DNA of 64,000 nt from an uncultured bacterium (GCA_934621605.1 CAKTUZ010000014.1:12103-76102), one strand, 5' to 3'. Shown: positions 8,472 to 17,495, counted from the first letter of the stretch. Made by a program: numbers and translations. The notes: a model not told the origin generated them from the letters alone.

Positions 8472-9347
8472 ATGATAGAGTTGACAGAGTCTATATGGTC
8501 AAAATTAGCCATAGGTGCTTCCGGATGTACAATCAATGCTTCTATTATTGATAATGTACGTTTCTTAGCGCCTTTTGTCGATGATATTGAGCTGATAGTT
8601 TACGAATATAATGGAGCGGATAACTATCCAACTTCTGCAGAATTGGCCGAAATGGCTGATTTAGCTAAATATTTTAATTTCGGCTACACTGTGCATTTAC
8701 CGTCTTCGCTGACGGCTCACCCTTTAGACAAGGCTTGGCAAGCACGAGCTTTACGGGAATGGCGCCGCGCAGTGGAAGCTCTCTCTTGCTTGCAACCTAG
8801 GGCTTATATTTGGCATTGGGAATCGGAACAATTCGCCAGGCAACCTGCTTCCGATGTTGGATCTTGGCTCAATTTTACTAAACAAACGGCTGAAAAATTT
8901 TTGGATAGTAATTTAGTATCGCCGGAGCTGCTATGCGTCGAAAATCTTAGTTATGATTATGCTTTAATTTGGCCTTTGGTGCAACAACTGGGCCTTTCGG
9001 TGTGCTTGGATGTAGGTCATGCTTGGAAAAATTATGGTGGTCTATTGCCATTTATGGCTGAGCTTTGGCCTAAGGTGGGGGTTATTCATTTGCATGGTTT
9101 GAACGGTAAATCCGGTTGCGACCATATAGGATTGCAGCCGGAAAATAGAAATAATTTGGGACAATTCGTTGGCGAATTGCTGAAATTTCTGCCTCTACGC
9201 AATCCAGCTAAAGCACCATTGCCTCTCACTTTTGAAGTGTTTTCTCCGGCTGATTGGCTAATTTGTTGGCAGGAATTGCGTTGTAGCCATCCGCTTTTAA
9301 GCACTTGTCGCCATTCTAAAGCATCATTTTTTGTAGGTTTATCTTAA
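8472..9347 (+). CDS. cbiR: Cobamide remodelling phosphodiesterase, CbiR-like
   Basis: This 291-residue protein reads as an AP-endonuclease/xylose-isomerase-type TIM barrel: VENLS (about 156), LDVGHAW (about 179), HLHG (about 205) and FEVF (about 253) provide the Glu, Asp, His and Glu ligands expected on successive strands. In Akkermansia, the CbiR enzyme of this fold hydrolyses the phosphoester of the nucleotide loop of cobamides, releasing a cobinamide form that is rebuilt with another lower ligand. Position between cobT and cobU strongly supports that role here, since these genes supply exactly the rebuilding steps. Sequence alone would also allow a sugar isomerase/epimerase, which is why the call is not higher. 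The ATG has no strong ribosome site. Confidence 0.75.
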   Translation: MIELTESIWSKLAIGASGCTINASIIDNVRFLAPFVDDIELIVYEYNGADNYPTSAELAEMADLAKYFNFGYTVHLPSSLTAHPLDKAWQARALREWRRAVEALSCLQPRAYIWHWESEQFARQPASDVGSWLNFTKQTAEKFLDSNLVSPELLCVENLSYDYALIWPLVQQLGLSVCLDVGHAWKNYGGLLPFMAELWPKVGVIHLHGLNGKSGCDHIGLQPENRNNLGQFVGELLKFLPLRNPAKAPLPLTFEVFSPADWLICWQELRCSHPLLSTCRHSKASFFVGLS

Positions 9348-9373
9348 ATATTATTTTTTGAGGTTTTTTCAAT

Positions 9374-9982
9374 ATGATTACTTTAGTTTTAGGTGGCGCT
9401 CGCAGCGGCAAAAGCGCTTGGGCTGAGCAATATGCCATGTCTTTAGCTGATAAAGCTGAGGAACGCTGCTATTTGGCCGCCGGAGTGGCTTGCGACGACG
9501 AGATGGCTAGACGTATAAGGAAACATCAAGAACGACGCCAGCAACGCTTTTATACTGTTGAAGAGCCTTACGATTTAGGTAAATGTCTTGAAGAAATAAA
9601 ATCTCCCACTAAAGTTGTGCTTATCGATTGTTTAACTACTTGGCTGGGCAATTTAACTTACAGAGATTCTTTGCACTATCAGTCTGAGTCTGGATTAGCT
9701 AGAAATATTGATGATAATATAGATTGTTTCCCTGAAATAAAAAAATTAGGCCAAGCCTTACAGCGAGCTACTTTTGACGTAATCATGGTGTCCAATGAAC
9801 TCGGTTGGGGCATTGTTCCAGCTGAAGCAGAAACTCGTCTATTTAGAGATCGTCAGGGGCGTCTAAATCAATACATAGCTTCTTTAGCAGATCAAGTAAT
9901 TTTTACTATAGCAGGTTTGCCTTTAGCTTTAAAAGCACCAGGAGAAAAAAGGTTGTCTCTTGAAAATATTCGGGCAATTTAG
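9374..9982 (+). CDS. cobU: Adenosylcobinamide kinase / cobinamide-phosphate guanylyltransferase CobU
   Basis: CobU phosphorylates adenosylcobinamide and then adds GMP, giving adenosyl-GDP-cobinamide for CobS. The 202-residue length is slightly above the usual 180 because of a short central insert. The P-loop GGARSGKS lies at residues 7-14, DCLTTWLGNL marks the Walker B region, and VSNELGWGIVPAE carries the family's conserved asparagine and glutamate segment. The histidine that is guanylylated in the family lies in the RIRKHQERR segment (about residue 56). GAGGT at 9360-9364 supports the ATG. Confidence 0.94.
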   Translation: MITLVLGGARSGKSAWAEQYAMSLADKAEERCYLAAGVACDDEMARRIRKHQERRQQRFYTVEEPYDLGKCLEEIKSPTKVVLIDCLTTWLGNLTYRDSLHYQSESGLARNIDDNIDCFPEIKKLGQALQRATFDVIMVSNELGWGIVPAEAETRLFRDRQGRLNQYIASLADQVIFTIAGLPLALKAPGEKRLSLENIRAI

Positions 9983-10109
9983 GACTATTTAAGGCTAAGT
10001 ATTTGCTTTGTACTAAAATCGTTCTATTTATTGGTGCGTTTTTGGTATGGTGGATAATGTGCTAAGAATAGACAAAGTAAACTGTTCGTTATTTAGAGGT
10101 AGGCTAAAG

Positions 10110-11003
10110 ATGAAAGAGCTGTTTGGACTGACTTCGGCTTTCAGAATGTTCAGCATTTTGCCATTTTGGGGAGAAAATTCAACTAAATATGGTCGCGTGT
10201 TGGTGTGGAGTCCGTTGGTTGGATTGGTTATCAGTTTGCTGTGTACTTTACCTTGTGCTTTTATAATGTGGACTGTATGTGGAGGCAGTCCTTCCATTGT
10301 GCTTGCTCCTAGCACTGAGATGCCCTCGAGAATTGCTATTTTATACCCTTTGGCAGCTGTATTTGGGGCCATTTTATATGTAGGGCTTGAAGCTTTTTTG
10401 ACTAGAGCTTTTCATTTAGATGGTTTAGCTGATGCTTTTGACGGTTGGGGCGGTGGCTGGAATAAAGAAGATACGCTCAAAATAATGCGTGATCATAATA
10501 TCGGTACTTTTGGAACGGTTGCTCTGATAAGTACGTTGTTGGCTAAAGTGGCCAGTGTGGCTATTTTGCTTTTATGCTTCGGATTGCGAGAACTGGTGCT
10601 TATCCCCGTTTTAGCCCGCTTTTTTATGGTAGCTCAGGCTGCTTTTAATAAGTACGCCCGTGAAGAGGATAGTTTGGCCGGCAAGGTAGTAAACGATGTT
10701 AAATGGTCACACGTTGTACTGGCTGCTACTACAGTTATGTGCATATTTGTGCTCTCTGATATAGTTGGTAACGACTGGCTTAAATTGCAATTCTATTGGT
10801 ATTTTGCTGGCCATTTAGATAACTTGTATGTGTGCTTTGCTTTAGGAGCTATATTTACTTGGCTTATTGCTCTTATCAGCCGTCAGCGTTTAGGAGGGGT
10901 TACTGGAGATGTGCTGGGAGCTACTGTTGAGTTGAATGAGACGCTTATGCTTTGGAGCACTGCTTTAGTTGCTTTACTCTACTGGGCCTGGCTTTATATC
11001 TAA
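10110..11003 (+). CDS. cobS: Adenosylcobinamide-GDP ribazoletransferase CobS
   Basis: CobS is a membrane enzyme that joins alpha-ribazole (phosphate) to adenosyl-GDP-cobinamide, the last step of cobamide assembly. I choose ATG 10110 because AGAGGT precedes it and because the protein then begins MKELFGLTSAFRMFSILP, the usual CobS N-terminus; an upstream ATG at 10047 would add 21 atypical residues. The product has 297 residues and about six membrane segments. DGLADAFDGWGGGW (acidic metal-binding loop) and MRDHNIGTFG are family signatures. The gene closes the cobamide cluster and is followed by a terminator. Confidence 0.93.
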   Translation: MKELFGLTSAFRMFSILPFWGENSTKYGRVLVWSPLVGLVISLLCTLPCAFIMWTVCGGSPSIVLAPSTEMPSRIAILYPLAAVFGAILYVGLEAFLTRAFHLDGLADAFDGWGGGWNKEDTLKIMRDHNIGTFGTVALISTLLAKVASVAILLLCFGLRELVLIPVLARFFMVAQAAFNKYAREEDSLAGKVVNDVKWSHVVLAATTVMCIFVLSDIVGNDWLKLQFYWYFAGHLDNLYVCFALGAIFTWLIALISRQRLGGVTGDVLGATVELNETLMLWSTALVALLYWAWLYI

Positions 11004-11028
11004 ATTTTAGCTAATACACAATCTAGAG

Positions 11029-11068
11029 ATGCGGCTGTCGGATTCTATATCCATACAGCCGCATTTTT
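11029..11068 (+). terminator. Terminator after cobS
   Basis: A 10-bp perfect stem (ATGCGGCTGT at 11029-11038 with its complement at 11055-11064) is followed by a T run. It separates cobS from the convergent exported protein gene. Confidence 0.88.
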
Positions 11069-11070
11069 AT

Positions 11071-11553
11071 TTAATTAAAGCGCATTACCGCTATGTTACC
11101 TTTGTGGACGACTATTTGTAAAACCAGCTTATCGTAATAGTAAACACGTACATCTTTACCTACTCCGGCTTCGATACGGTTGGCTTTACCCAGCACTTCC
11201 GCTACTTTTGTTTCAGAGTCGCCGCTTTTGAGTACCGTTTTACCATTGGCTTCTAACTGGCTGCCTACGATAATTTTTGCCAAACCATTTTTAAATAGAA
11301 CTTGTGGATCGCTCAAATTGGCCGGAGCGCCAGGTTTCTTGCGGTAATTCCAAGAATTGCCCTTTTTGGCTTTAAAAGTCGGCTGTCCAACTGCTTGCAA
11401 AACTTGCTCTTGAGTCATGCCCGGAGAAGCATGTCTGATAGTGTATTTTACAGTGTTTTGTTTAGCTTGAACTTCGGTATTGGAGTTCCATAATAAACAG
11501 CATATTGATAAAATAAAAAGTATCGTACCTAAGCTAATTTTTATTTTTTTCAC
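11071..11553 (-). CDS. Exported protein with two BamE/SmpA-like repeats
   Basis: This 160-residue protein has a Sec signal peptide (residues 1-30, KKIKISLG then a hydrophobic core ending near EVQA). It has no lipobox cysteine at the cleavage site. The mature part holds two similar halves: GMTQEQVLQAVGQPTF (about 45-60) and GDSETKVAEVLGKAN (about 109-123). Both match the helix-turn GxT-xxxVxxxLGxP pattern of the BamE/SmpA fold, which occurs in outer-membrane assembly factors and in beta-lactamase inhibitor-like proteins. The duplication suggests a binding module in the cell envelope. A specific function cannot be assigned. Confidence 0.75.
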   Translation of the reverse strand: MKKIKISLGTILFILSICCLLWNSNTEVQAKQNTVKYTIRHASPGMTQEQVLQAVGQPTFKAKKGNSWNYRKKPGAPANLSDPQVLFKNGLAKIIVGSQLEANGKTVLKSGDSETKVAEVLGKANRIEAGVGKDVRVYYYDKLVLQIVVHKGNIAVMRFN

Positions 11554-11729
11554 TATTGGCCACGCTTTCTTTGTGAATATTTTTCAATGGTTCGAACTTC
11601 TCTTTGCAAGTTGTATTCCTCTAACCTTTTTGGCAGGGAGAGCAGTTCAAGCAGTTAATTAGAGAGGGATCTTGAGATTAGAGCTGTTTTTTGGCAGTCT
11701 GTTCTGTTTCAAAAATCAAATAATTTAAC

Positions 11730-11759
11730 TTGACATAAATTAGAGACGCTGAGTAATAG
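11730..11759 (+). promoter_or_regulatory. Candidate sigma-70 promoter for the rRNA methyltransferase gene
   Basis: TTGACA (11730-11735) and TAATAG (11754-11759) are 18 bases apart, about 50 bases before the start at 11811. An inverted repeat, AGAGACG (11742-11748) with CGTCTCT (11783-11789), brackets the expected transcription start and could be an operator or a leader hairpin. The rest of 11554-11810 shows no gene. Confidence 0.45.
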
Positions 11760-11810
11760 TATATTTTACGATTAGGTGGTGACGTCTCTCTTTATAGGGT
11801 ATAACTGCTG

Positions 11811-12944
11811 ATGAAATTTAACTTAGTAGCTTCTTGTGCTTTGGGTCTAGAATCTGTAGTAGCTCGCGAATTGAACAACTTAGGTATGGCAGAGGTACAT
11901 GCTGATAACGGGCGTGTTAGATTTACTGGAGATGAATTGGCTCTCTGTAGAGCCAATTTGTGGTTGCGCAGTGCCGACAGAGTTTGGTGGAGTCTGAAAA
12001 AATTCCCTTGTAGTAATTTTGAAGAACTCTTTTTGGGCGTTAAGTCTATCCCTTGGCCGGAACTTATGCCGGTCAATGCTGAATTTCCGGTAGATGCTCA
12101 CACTTACAAATCCTTGCTAACGAGTTTGCCTGCCATTCAAAGGACGGCTAAAAAGGCCATGGTAGAGGTTATGCAGGCCCACTATCGTCGTACAATTTTA
12201 GACGAAAGTGGAGCTCATTTTCCTGTCAAAATATTTTTAGCCCACGATGAATGTGAAGTTCTGTTGGACACTTCCGGTTCCGGTTTGCATAAACGCGGCT
12301 ACCGCACTTGGAATGCACCTGCTCCTTTGCGTGAAACTTTGGCGGCCGGTTTAGTTCAATTGAGCTATTGGAATAAAGATAGAGCTTTGGTCGATCCTTT
12401 TTGCGGCTCTGGCACGATTTGTATTGAAGCGGCTATGTTGGGGCTTAATATGGCTCCCGGACTGACTAGGAAATTCGCCGCTGAAGGCTGGTCTTTTGTA
12501 GGGGCTCAAGCTTGGCAAAATGCTTTAGAGGAAGCTGAAGATCTTTTTGATCGTCAAACAACTTTACATATTGCCGGTTTTGATAACAATCCCAAAACTT
12601 TAAAGTTGGCTAGGCTCCACTTGCAACAGTGTGGCTTGGAAGATCGAGGCATCCATTTTCAAGAACGCGATGTAAGAGATTTTTCCACTTCAGCTAAATA
12701 TGGAGTTGTTATCACTAATCCACCCTACGGCGAGAGACTCTTGGAAATAGAAGAAGCGGAAGATTTGTACGCAGTTTTGGGCAATTTGCGAGTTCAAATG
12801 AGCGACTGGTCTTTTTACGTTATTTCTTCTCACCCTGAATTTGAAGCTTGTTTCGGTGCCAAGGCTCAGCGCAAGCGCAAATTATATAACGGCATGATTG
12901 CTTGTAACTATTTTCAATATCCTGGCCCCAAACCTAAAAGTTAA
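11811..12944 (+). CDS. THUMP-domain RNA (guanine-N2) methyltransferase, RlmL/YcbY N-half type
   Basis: The 377-residue protein has an N-terminal ferredoxin-like plus THUMP region (about residues 1-155) that binds RNA, and a Rossmann methyltransferase domain. SAM and catalytic motifs are VDPFCGSGTICIEAA (about residue 197), GFDNNPKTLKLAR (about 257) and VITNPPYGERL (about 303), where NPPY marks N-methylation of a base amino group. This matches the N-terminal half of RlmL, which makes m2G2445 in 23S rRNA; many bacteria carry this half alone. The ATG lacks a strong ribosome site but the family start agrees. It stands alone between two convergent or divergent neighbours. Confidence 0.9.
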   Translation: MKFNLVASCALGLESVVARELNNLGMAEVHADNGRVRFTGDELALCRANLWLRSADRVWWSLKKFPCSNFEELFLGVKSIPWPELMPVNAEFPVDAHTYKSLLTSLPAIQRTAKKAMVEVMQAHYRRTILDESGAHFPVKIFLAHDECEVLLDTSGSGLHKRGYRTWNAPAPLRETLAAGLVQLSYWNKDRALVDPFCGSGTICIEAAMLGLNMAPGLTRKFAAEGWSFVGAQAWQNALEEAEDLFDRQTTLHIAGFDNNPKTLKLARLHLQQCGLEDRGIHFQERDVRDFSTSAKYGVVITNPPYGERLLEIEEAEDLYAVLGNLRVQMSDWSFYVISSHPEFEACFGAKAQRKRKLYNGMIACNYFQYPGPKPKS

Positions 12945-12965
12945 ACCTCTGGATTTAAAATCAGC

Positions 12966-13007
12966 AAAAAAGTACCCTCTTAACCGATCATTCGGTAAAG
13001 AGGGTAC
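12966..13007 (-). terminator. Terminator of the J-domain protein gene
   Basis: A long interrupted stem (GTACCCTCTT at 12972-12981 with 12998-13007, plus ACCGA with TCGGT inside) is followed on the minus strand by six T. It lies 70 bases after the stop of the gene at 13078-13707. Confidence 0.85.
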
Positions 13008-13077
13008 GTAGCAAAAATTTTGGAAGCGGAGCGTTTCTTTTCCATAGGGAAACGAACAGTTCAGCTGATGGTAATAC

Positions 13078-13707
13078 TTACTGCAGCAGGCTGGAGAGTA
13101 CTTTGGCAGCCGGATCCTGAGGATCTATTTCTAAGCAACGACGCAGGGAAGCTCTGGCTCCGTCAAAGTCGCCGGTTTTGTATTGCATAAGAGCCATATT
13201 GTAGCAAGCTTCTCTATGATTGGGATCGAATTTTAAAGCCAATTTAAACTCTCGGCAAGCTTGATCTAAAAAGCTTTCCGTTTCGGACATAGATAATCCT
13301 AGAGTAAAATGAACGTCGGCTTGCTTGGGATCGGCCTTGAACTCTTTGGCTGCATGCTCAGGCTTGCTGAAAAGCTTTTTAAGCCAACGCATGACAGGAG
13401 ACTTCTCAGTTGGCTCTTCAGCCTTTTTGGCTGCAGTACTTTTGTCAATTTTGGTGCGTGCAGAGGATTTAGCAAAACGGCGCACTTTGAATTGGGGCTG
13501 GCCGTCGTATTCTTTGCGCTTTGCTTTATCATTAAGAACATTGTAAGCCTCAATCAGCTCTTTCATTTTCTGATCGGCTTCATTTTTCATATCTGGATTG
13601 GCGTCGGGATGATATTTTTTAGAAAGCGCTCTGTAAGCTTTCTTTATCTCTTCCGGCGAAGCGATAGGCGCCACACCTAAAACTACATAATAATCTCGTT
13701 TAGCCAA
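13078..13707 (-). CDS. J-domain protein with C-terminal TPR
   Basis: Residues 4-70 are a J domain: DYYVVLGVAPIASPEEIKKA, KYHPDANPD with the HPD triad that triggers DnaK ATP hydrolysis, and KRKEYD at its end. A charged linker of about 70 residues follows. Residues 130-209 hold about two TPR units (CREFKLALKFDPNHREACYN and YKTGDFDGARASLRRCLEID). There is no Gly/Phe region, zinc finger or client-binding barrel, so this is a type III J protein, not DnaJ itself. It probably recruits DnaK to a partner bound by the TPR part. The ATG start matches the domain boundary. Confidence 0.9.
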   Translation of the reverse strand: MAKRDYYVVLGVAPIASPEEIKKAYRALSKKYHPDANPDMKNEADQKMKELIEAYNVLNDKAKRKEYDGQPQFKVRRFAKSSARTKIDKSTAAKKAEEPTEKSPVMRWLKKLFSKPEHAAKEFKADPKQADVHFTLGLSMSETESFLDQACREFKLALKFDPNHREACYNMALMQYKTGDFDGARASLRRCLEIDPQDPAAKVLSSLLQ

Positions 13708-13834
13708 CTTATGCCTCTTCTCTATCGCCAGATGCAGCGAAATTTACGTGGTCTGTAGCTTGTAATCGCCAGACAAAACGGGGATAACATTTTTGCGTCT
13801 GTAATAACGGACTTTATTGTTTTTCCCGCTGCGG

Positions 13835-14050
13835 ATGACGTCTCAACCGCGTTCATTCTTTTATTTTGACAAACCGCACATCTTTGACAGTTTGTGTATA
13901 TCTATCAGACAACAATTTGAAAATTCTTCTGCGCATTACCTTAAAAGCCCTGCTAATAGCGTAAAGAGAAGAATAGTCGATTTATATAAGCTTCAGCAGG
14001 CAAAGCAGCAGGTTGAAAAGAAGTTTGCCGGGTTTGCTTCGTTTAAATGA
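13835..14050 (+). CDS. Possible small unknown protein
   Basis: A frame of 71 residues from ATG 13835 lies in the 372-base gap between the J-domain gene and the next plus-strand gene. It is basic, with a Lys/Gln-rich C-terminal helix (LYKLQQAKQQVEKKFAG), and ends 29 bases before the following start. No clear ribosome site precedes it and I do not recognise it. It may be a real short first gene of a two-gene unit or chance. Confidence 0.3.
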   Translation: MTSQPRSFFYFDKPHIFDSLCISIRQQFENSSAHYLKSPANSVKRRIVDLYKLQQAKQQVEKKFAGFASFK

Positions 14051-14079
14051 TACTATCGCAGAAATTTTGAGGTAAAACT

Positions 14080-14763
14080 ATGTGTAATTGGAAAGAATAT
14101 TTAGTTTATCGCTCATGGCTAGACGAGCATGCGCTATCGACAATAAGTCCGGTGCTTGTGCAGTCGACAAATTTCAACGAAACAGAAATCGCTCTGCTGA
14201 AAAAAAATAACAATCTGATCGTAGAGACCGATTCTCCCCAAGTCGTTCTAGAATGTTTCGAATCTGGAATCGTATCCAAAAATATTTTTTTTAGAACTGT
14301 GGGAAATTTGTCAAACTATATCGCAAAATTGCAGGGAAAATGTCGCTTCTTACTCAGCAGTAAAGAAGAAATACAACTAATCGATACCCTAGTCGAACCT
14401 TATTTGCAAACCGGATATTTGGAAACCGTGGCTATCGATCTTAAGATTGGTAATTCGGCTCAAAATATTTTTTCTGATAGCAATATTGAAGAGTTTTCCC
14501 GTTGGATAAAATTATCACGCTGTTTGGCCGTGCGCAGTATCTTTGTTTCTTGGGAACAAGTTGACGATTGGTCGGCTGCTGTTCGCAATGCTTTTAGTTT
14601 AATTAAAAAGATTCGTTCCGATATACCTTGTTTATTTACTTCTTTTTGCCTAGAAGGTGTGGCCGAACCGCTCATGGCGGAAGAGAAAAATTTATTGAAA
14701 ACTATGCAAACGCTGGCAGCCTTAAATGATACTTCTCTCTATGCCAATTTTTGCATAAAGTGA
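14080..14763 (+). CDS. Unknown protein resembling a catalytically dead PLP (fold III) barrel
   Basis: The 227-residue protein is not one I can name. Its pattern follows the N-terminal barrel of alanine racemase/ornithine decarboxylase-type enzymes: PVLVQST near residue 24 sits where AVKAN normally carries the PLP lysine, VETDSPQVVLECFESG resembles the next helix, SSKEEIQLID resembles the middle strand-helix, and VAIDLKIGN followed by IEEFSRWIKLSRCLAVRSIF resembles the RVNPG and LRGLHFH segments. If this reading is right, lysine has become glutamine and no PLP would bind covalently. The C-terminal beta domain of these enzymes is absent. Cytosolic, no membrane segment. The fold call is an inference by eye. 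Confidence 0.6.
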   Translation: MCNWKEYLVYRSWLDEHALSTISPVLVQSTNFNETEIALLKKNNNLIVETDSPQVVLECFESGIVSKNIFFRTVGNLSNYIAKLQGKCRFLLSSKEEIQLIDTLVEPYLQTGYLETVAIDLKIGNSAQNIFSDSNIEEFSRWIKLSRCLAVRSIFVSWEQVDDWSAAVRNAFSLIKKIRSDIPCLFTSFCLEGVAEPLMAEEKNLLKTMQTLAALNDTSLYANFCIK

Positions 14764-14766
14764 TCC

Positions 14767-14800
14767 AAAGTCGAACTTGTTTTATAAGAAGTTCGACTTT
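14767..14800. terminator. Hairpin between convergent genes
   Basis: A perfect 12-bp stem (14767-14778 with 14789-14800) with a 10-base loop lies four bases after the plus-strand stop and 20 bases from the convergent stop at 14821. T runs on either side are short, so it may be a weak bidirectional terminator or a 3' end stabiliser. Confidence 0.6.
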
Positions 14801-14820
14801 GTATTAGGTAATCTCCAGGC

Positions 14821-17385
14821 TTAATTTTTGCGATAAGGCGTATCTTCTAAAGGCAAACTCTGACGGAATTTGCCATCCAGGCGATAATAAGCATGGGCGC
14901 AGGCTGGAGCGGTGGGGATCATACACAGCTCACCGCAGCCTTTGGCTCCCAATGAGTAGGGAAGTTCGTCGCCTTGAGCTGGGCGGCACAAAATAACTTC
15001 CAAGTCGGGGGCTTCAGTCGCTCTTATGAAACCTATAGTGCCAAACTTGCTCTGTGGTCTGCTATTGTTGCATATAAAATTTTCGGTAACTCCGTAGCCT
15101 ATGCCCATAAGCATACCGCCTTCAATTTGACCTTCGACCGATTGAATATTAACCGGTACTCCCACATCAAAGGCTGAGACGGCCTTCTCGATACGTCCTT
15201 GCTCATTGAGAATTATAACTTGAGCTCCGTAAGAATAAGAAACGTGGCTAATAGGATTCTCTTTTACTGCGCCCAAAGGATCTGTTTGTACAGAGTATTC
15301 TCCTAAAAATTCACGCCCTTCTAGCTCAGAAAGGGTGTGTCCGTCAGCTAAAGCTTGTTTGAGTTTTTCACCAACACGGCGGGCCGCTTCTCCGGTAACT
15401 ACCGTCTGACGTGAAGCCGTAGAAGTCCCGGAATTGGGAGTACGCACAGTATCAGCATTTTCAAAGACGAAGAGGGCCGGATCCTGGTTGGATACGTGAC
15501 AAATCTCAGTTAAGACCATTTGGCCTATACCTTGTCCCATACAGGCAGCGGAAGTGCGAATGTGAATTTTACCCTTTTCTATAGACAGAAGGACGCGGCC
15601 AATATCTTTTTTGCCCATACCGGTGCCGGAATTTTTGAAGCCACAGGCAATACCGGCGTAAGGGTGAGCATAGTAAATATCTTTGAGAGCCTCTAAACAA
15701 GCGGCCATGTTGGTATTGGGATCGGCAATCTGACCGTTGGGTAATTTATCGCCGGGTTTAATAACGTTGCGGCGGCGAAATTCCCAAGGATCAATACCGA
15801 CTTTTTCAGCCAACAGATTGATATTCATTTCGGTCGCAAAGCAACTTTGGGCTACGCCGAAACCACGAAAAGCACCGGATACGACATTATTCGTATAAAC
15901 TGACATACCAAGAATATCGATATTTTGATAATTGTAAGGGCCGGCCGCATGGGTGCAAGCGCGATGCAGCACCGGGCCACCCAAGGAAGCGTAAGCGCCG
16001 GTATCGGCGATTATGAGCGCTTTCATGGCAGTTAAACGACCGTTTTCATCGCAAGCGGTCGTAAATTCCATTTCCATGGGGTGACGTTTGACGTGATAAT
16101 CGAGTGATTCTTGGCGTGAATATTTAATTTTAACTGGTTTTTTCAAAAGCCAGGCAGCCAGTGCACCATATTGCTGCACTGACATATCCTCTTTGCCGCC
16201 GAAACCGCCGCCTACCAAAGGAGCGTGACAATGTACCTTTTCGGCGGGCAATTGCAGCATTTGTGCGCATTCTCGCTGTACATCATATACAGATTGACTG
16301 CCAGTATAAATCAACAAGCCGTCTTCACCTTCGGGTACGGCCAGGCAACATTCTGGTTCCATAAAGCCGTGCTCTTGCCAAGAGGTTTTATACTTGCGAG
16401 TAACGACATATTTAGAATTTTTTATGGCCGTTTCGGCGTCGCCGCGTATTAAATTGGCGCGGCTCATAACATTCCCATCAGGATGAAGTAGGGGAGCATC
16501 GCCGCGCAGAGCTTCAAAAGGACTGGTTATTGGCGGTAACTCGGTATATTCCACTTCAACTAAGGAGCACAGTTCGTCCAGAAATTCTTGGCGATCGGCT
16601 ACCACGACGGCCAGTACGTTGCCCACGTAGCGGGTGGTATCGCCTTCGCCCATAATGACGTCCCAATCTTGCTTAATATGGCCGATTTTATTACAAGGCA
16701 CGTCGGCTTTAACTATCACGCGCAGGCAATGGGGAGCAGCTTCGGCTTTGCTGGTATCTACTTTCTCGATACGAGCTCTCGGATACTTAGAATAAACCGG
16801 TTTGGCATAGACCAAGCCTTCAATAATTAAATCATCGGTAAAGAGGCCGGAACCGTTGACCTTATCAGCAGCGTCGATGCGCTTGGCCCGATCATCCATG
16901 TGCAATTCTGTCGGAGCGTGCGGGATCTCTTTCTGCTCGCGGAAAAATTCGGCAGCTAAAAGTATGGCTTCTTCAATCTTTTTATAGCCAGTACAGCGAC
17001 ATAAATTGCCGCGGATAGCTTGTTTTACTTCAGCTCGAGTGGGAGTTAAGTTTGTGTCTAATAAACTTTTGGCTGCAATAATCATGCCAGGGATGCAAAA
17101 ACCACATTGTACGGCTCCGGCTTGCGCAAAACAGTGTTCGTAAATGCGCATTTCCCTAGGCTCGATACCTTCAACGGTGATAATTTTTTTGCCCTGCAAT
17201 CGGCTGAGCTTCATCAGACAAGCTTTAGTCTTTTTGCCATCGACTAGCACTGTGCAAGTGCCGCAGACTCCTTCGCTGCACCCGTCTTTGGCAGCCGTTA
17301 AATGGAGATCGTCGCGTAAAAAAGCAAGCAATTTTTTATCTTGCTCTGAGGTGTACTCTTTGCCGTTGATTAGCACTTTAAACAT
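14821..17385 (-). CDS. Fused molybdenum hydroxylase, selenium-dependent xanthine dehydrogenase type
   Basis: This 854-residue enzyme fuses the iron-sulfur and molybdopterin parts of the xanthine oxidase family. Residues 1-150 hold two [2Fe-2S] sites: CSEGVCGTC plus a downstream Cys, and QCGFCIPGM with LCRCTGY. Residues from about 165 form the Mo-binding part with VGGGFGGKED, AFRGFGVAQS, CMGQGIGQM and GAKGCGELC, whose glutamate is the family's catalytic base. Length and fusion match the selenium-dependent molybdenum hydroxylase group found in anaerobes, whose selenium is a labile cofactor ligand and needs no selenocysteine codon. There is no FAD domain, so it must share the neighbouring FAD subunit or another carrier. 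AAAGGAGA precedes the ATG. A terminator separates it from the xdhB-like gene, so it probably has its own promoter. Confidence 0.85.
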   Translation of the reverse strand: MFKVLINGKEYTSEQDKKLLAFLRDDLHLTAAKDGCSEGVCGTCTVLVDGKKTKACLMKLSRLQGKKIITVEGIEPREMRIYEHCFAQAGAVQCGFCIPGMIIAAKSLLDTNLTPTRAEVKQAIRGNLCRCTGYKKIEEAILLAAEFFREQKEIPHAPTELHMDDRAKRIDAADKVNGSGLFTDDLIIEGLVYAKPVYSKYPRARIEKVDTSKAEAAPHCLRVIVKADVPCNKIGHIKQDWDVIMGEGDTTRYVGNVLAVVVADRQEFLDELCSLVEVEYTELPPITSPFEALRGDAPLLHPDGNVMSRANLIRGDAETAIKNSKYVVTRKYKTSWQEHGFMEPECCLAVPEGEDGLLIYTGSQSVYDVQRECAQMLQLPAEKVHCHAPLVGGGFGGKEDMSVQQYGALAAWLLKKPVKIKYSRQESLDYHVKRHPMEMEFTTACDENGRLTAMKALIIADTGAYASLGGPVLHRACTHAAGPYNYQNIDILGMSVYTNNVVSGAFRGFGVAQSCFATEMNINLLAEKVGIDPWEFRRRNVIKPGDKLPNGQIADPNTNMAACLEALKDIYYAHPYAGIACGFKNSGTGMGKKDIGRVLLSIEKGKIHIRTSAACMGQGIGQMVLTEICHVSNQDPALFVFENADTVRTPNSGTSTASRQTVVTGEAARRVGEKLKQALADGHTLSELEGREFLGEYSVQTDPLGAVKENPISHVSYSYGAQVIILNEQGRIEKAVSAFDVGVPVNIQSVEGQIEGGMLMGIGYGVTENFICNNSRPQSKFGTIGFIRATEAPDLEVILCRPAQGDELPYSLGAKGCGELCMIPTAPACAHAYYRLDGKFRQSLPLEDTPYRKN

Positions 17386-17495
17386 GAGCCGGTCTCCTTT
17401 AATTTAATACAGCAAAAGCTCTCCACCTCTGTAGATGGAGGATAAACCGCGTTCACCGAAGTGAGGGCGTTCACAAAAAACAGTTCTAAAATTTC

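Noticed and set aside
14821..17385. Selenocysteine codon in the fused hydroxylase
   Set aside because: The frame has no internal TGA, and the family's selenium is a cofactor ligand, not selenocysteine.
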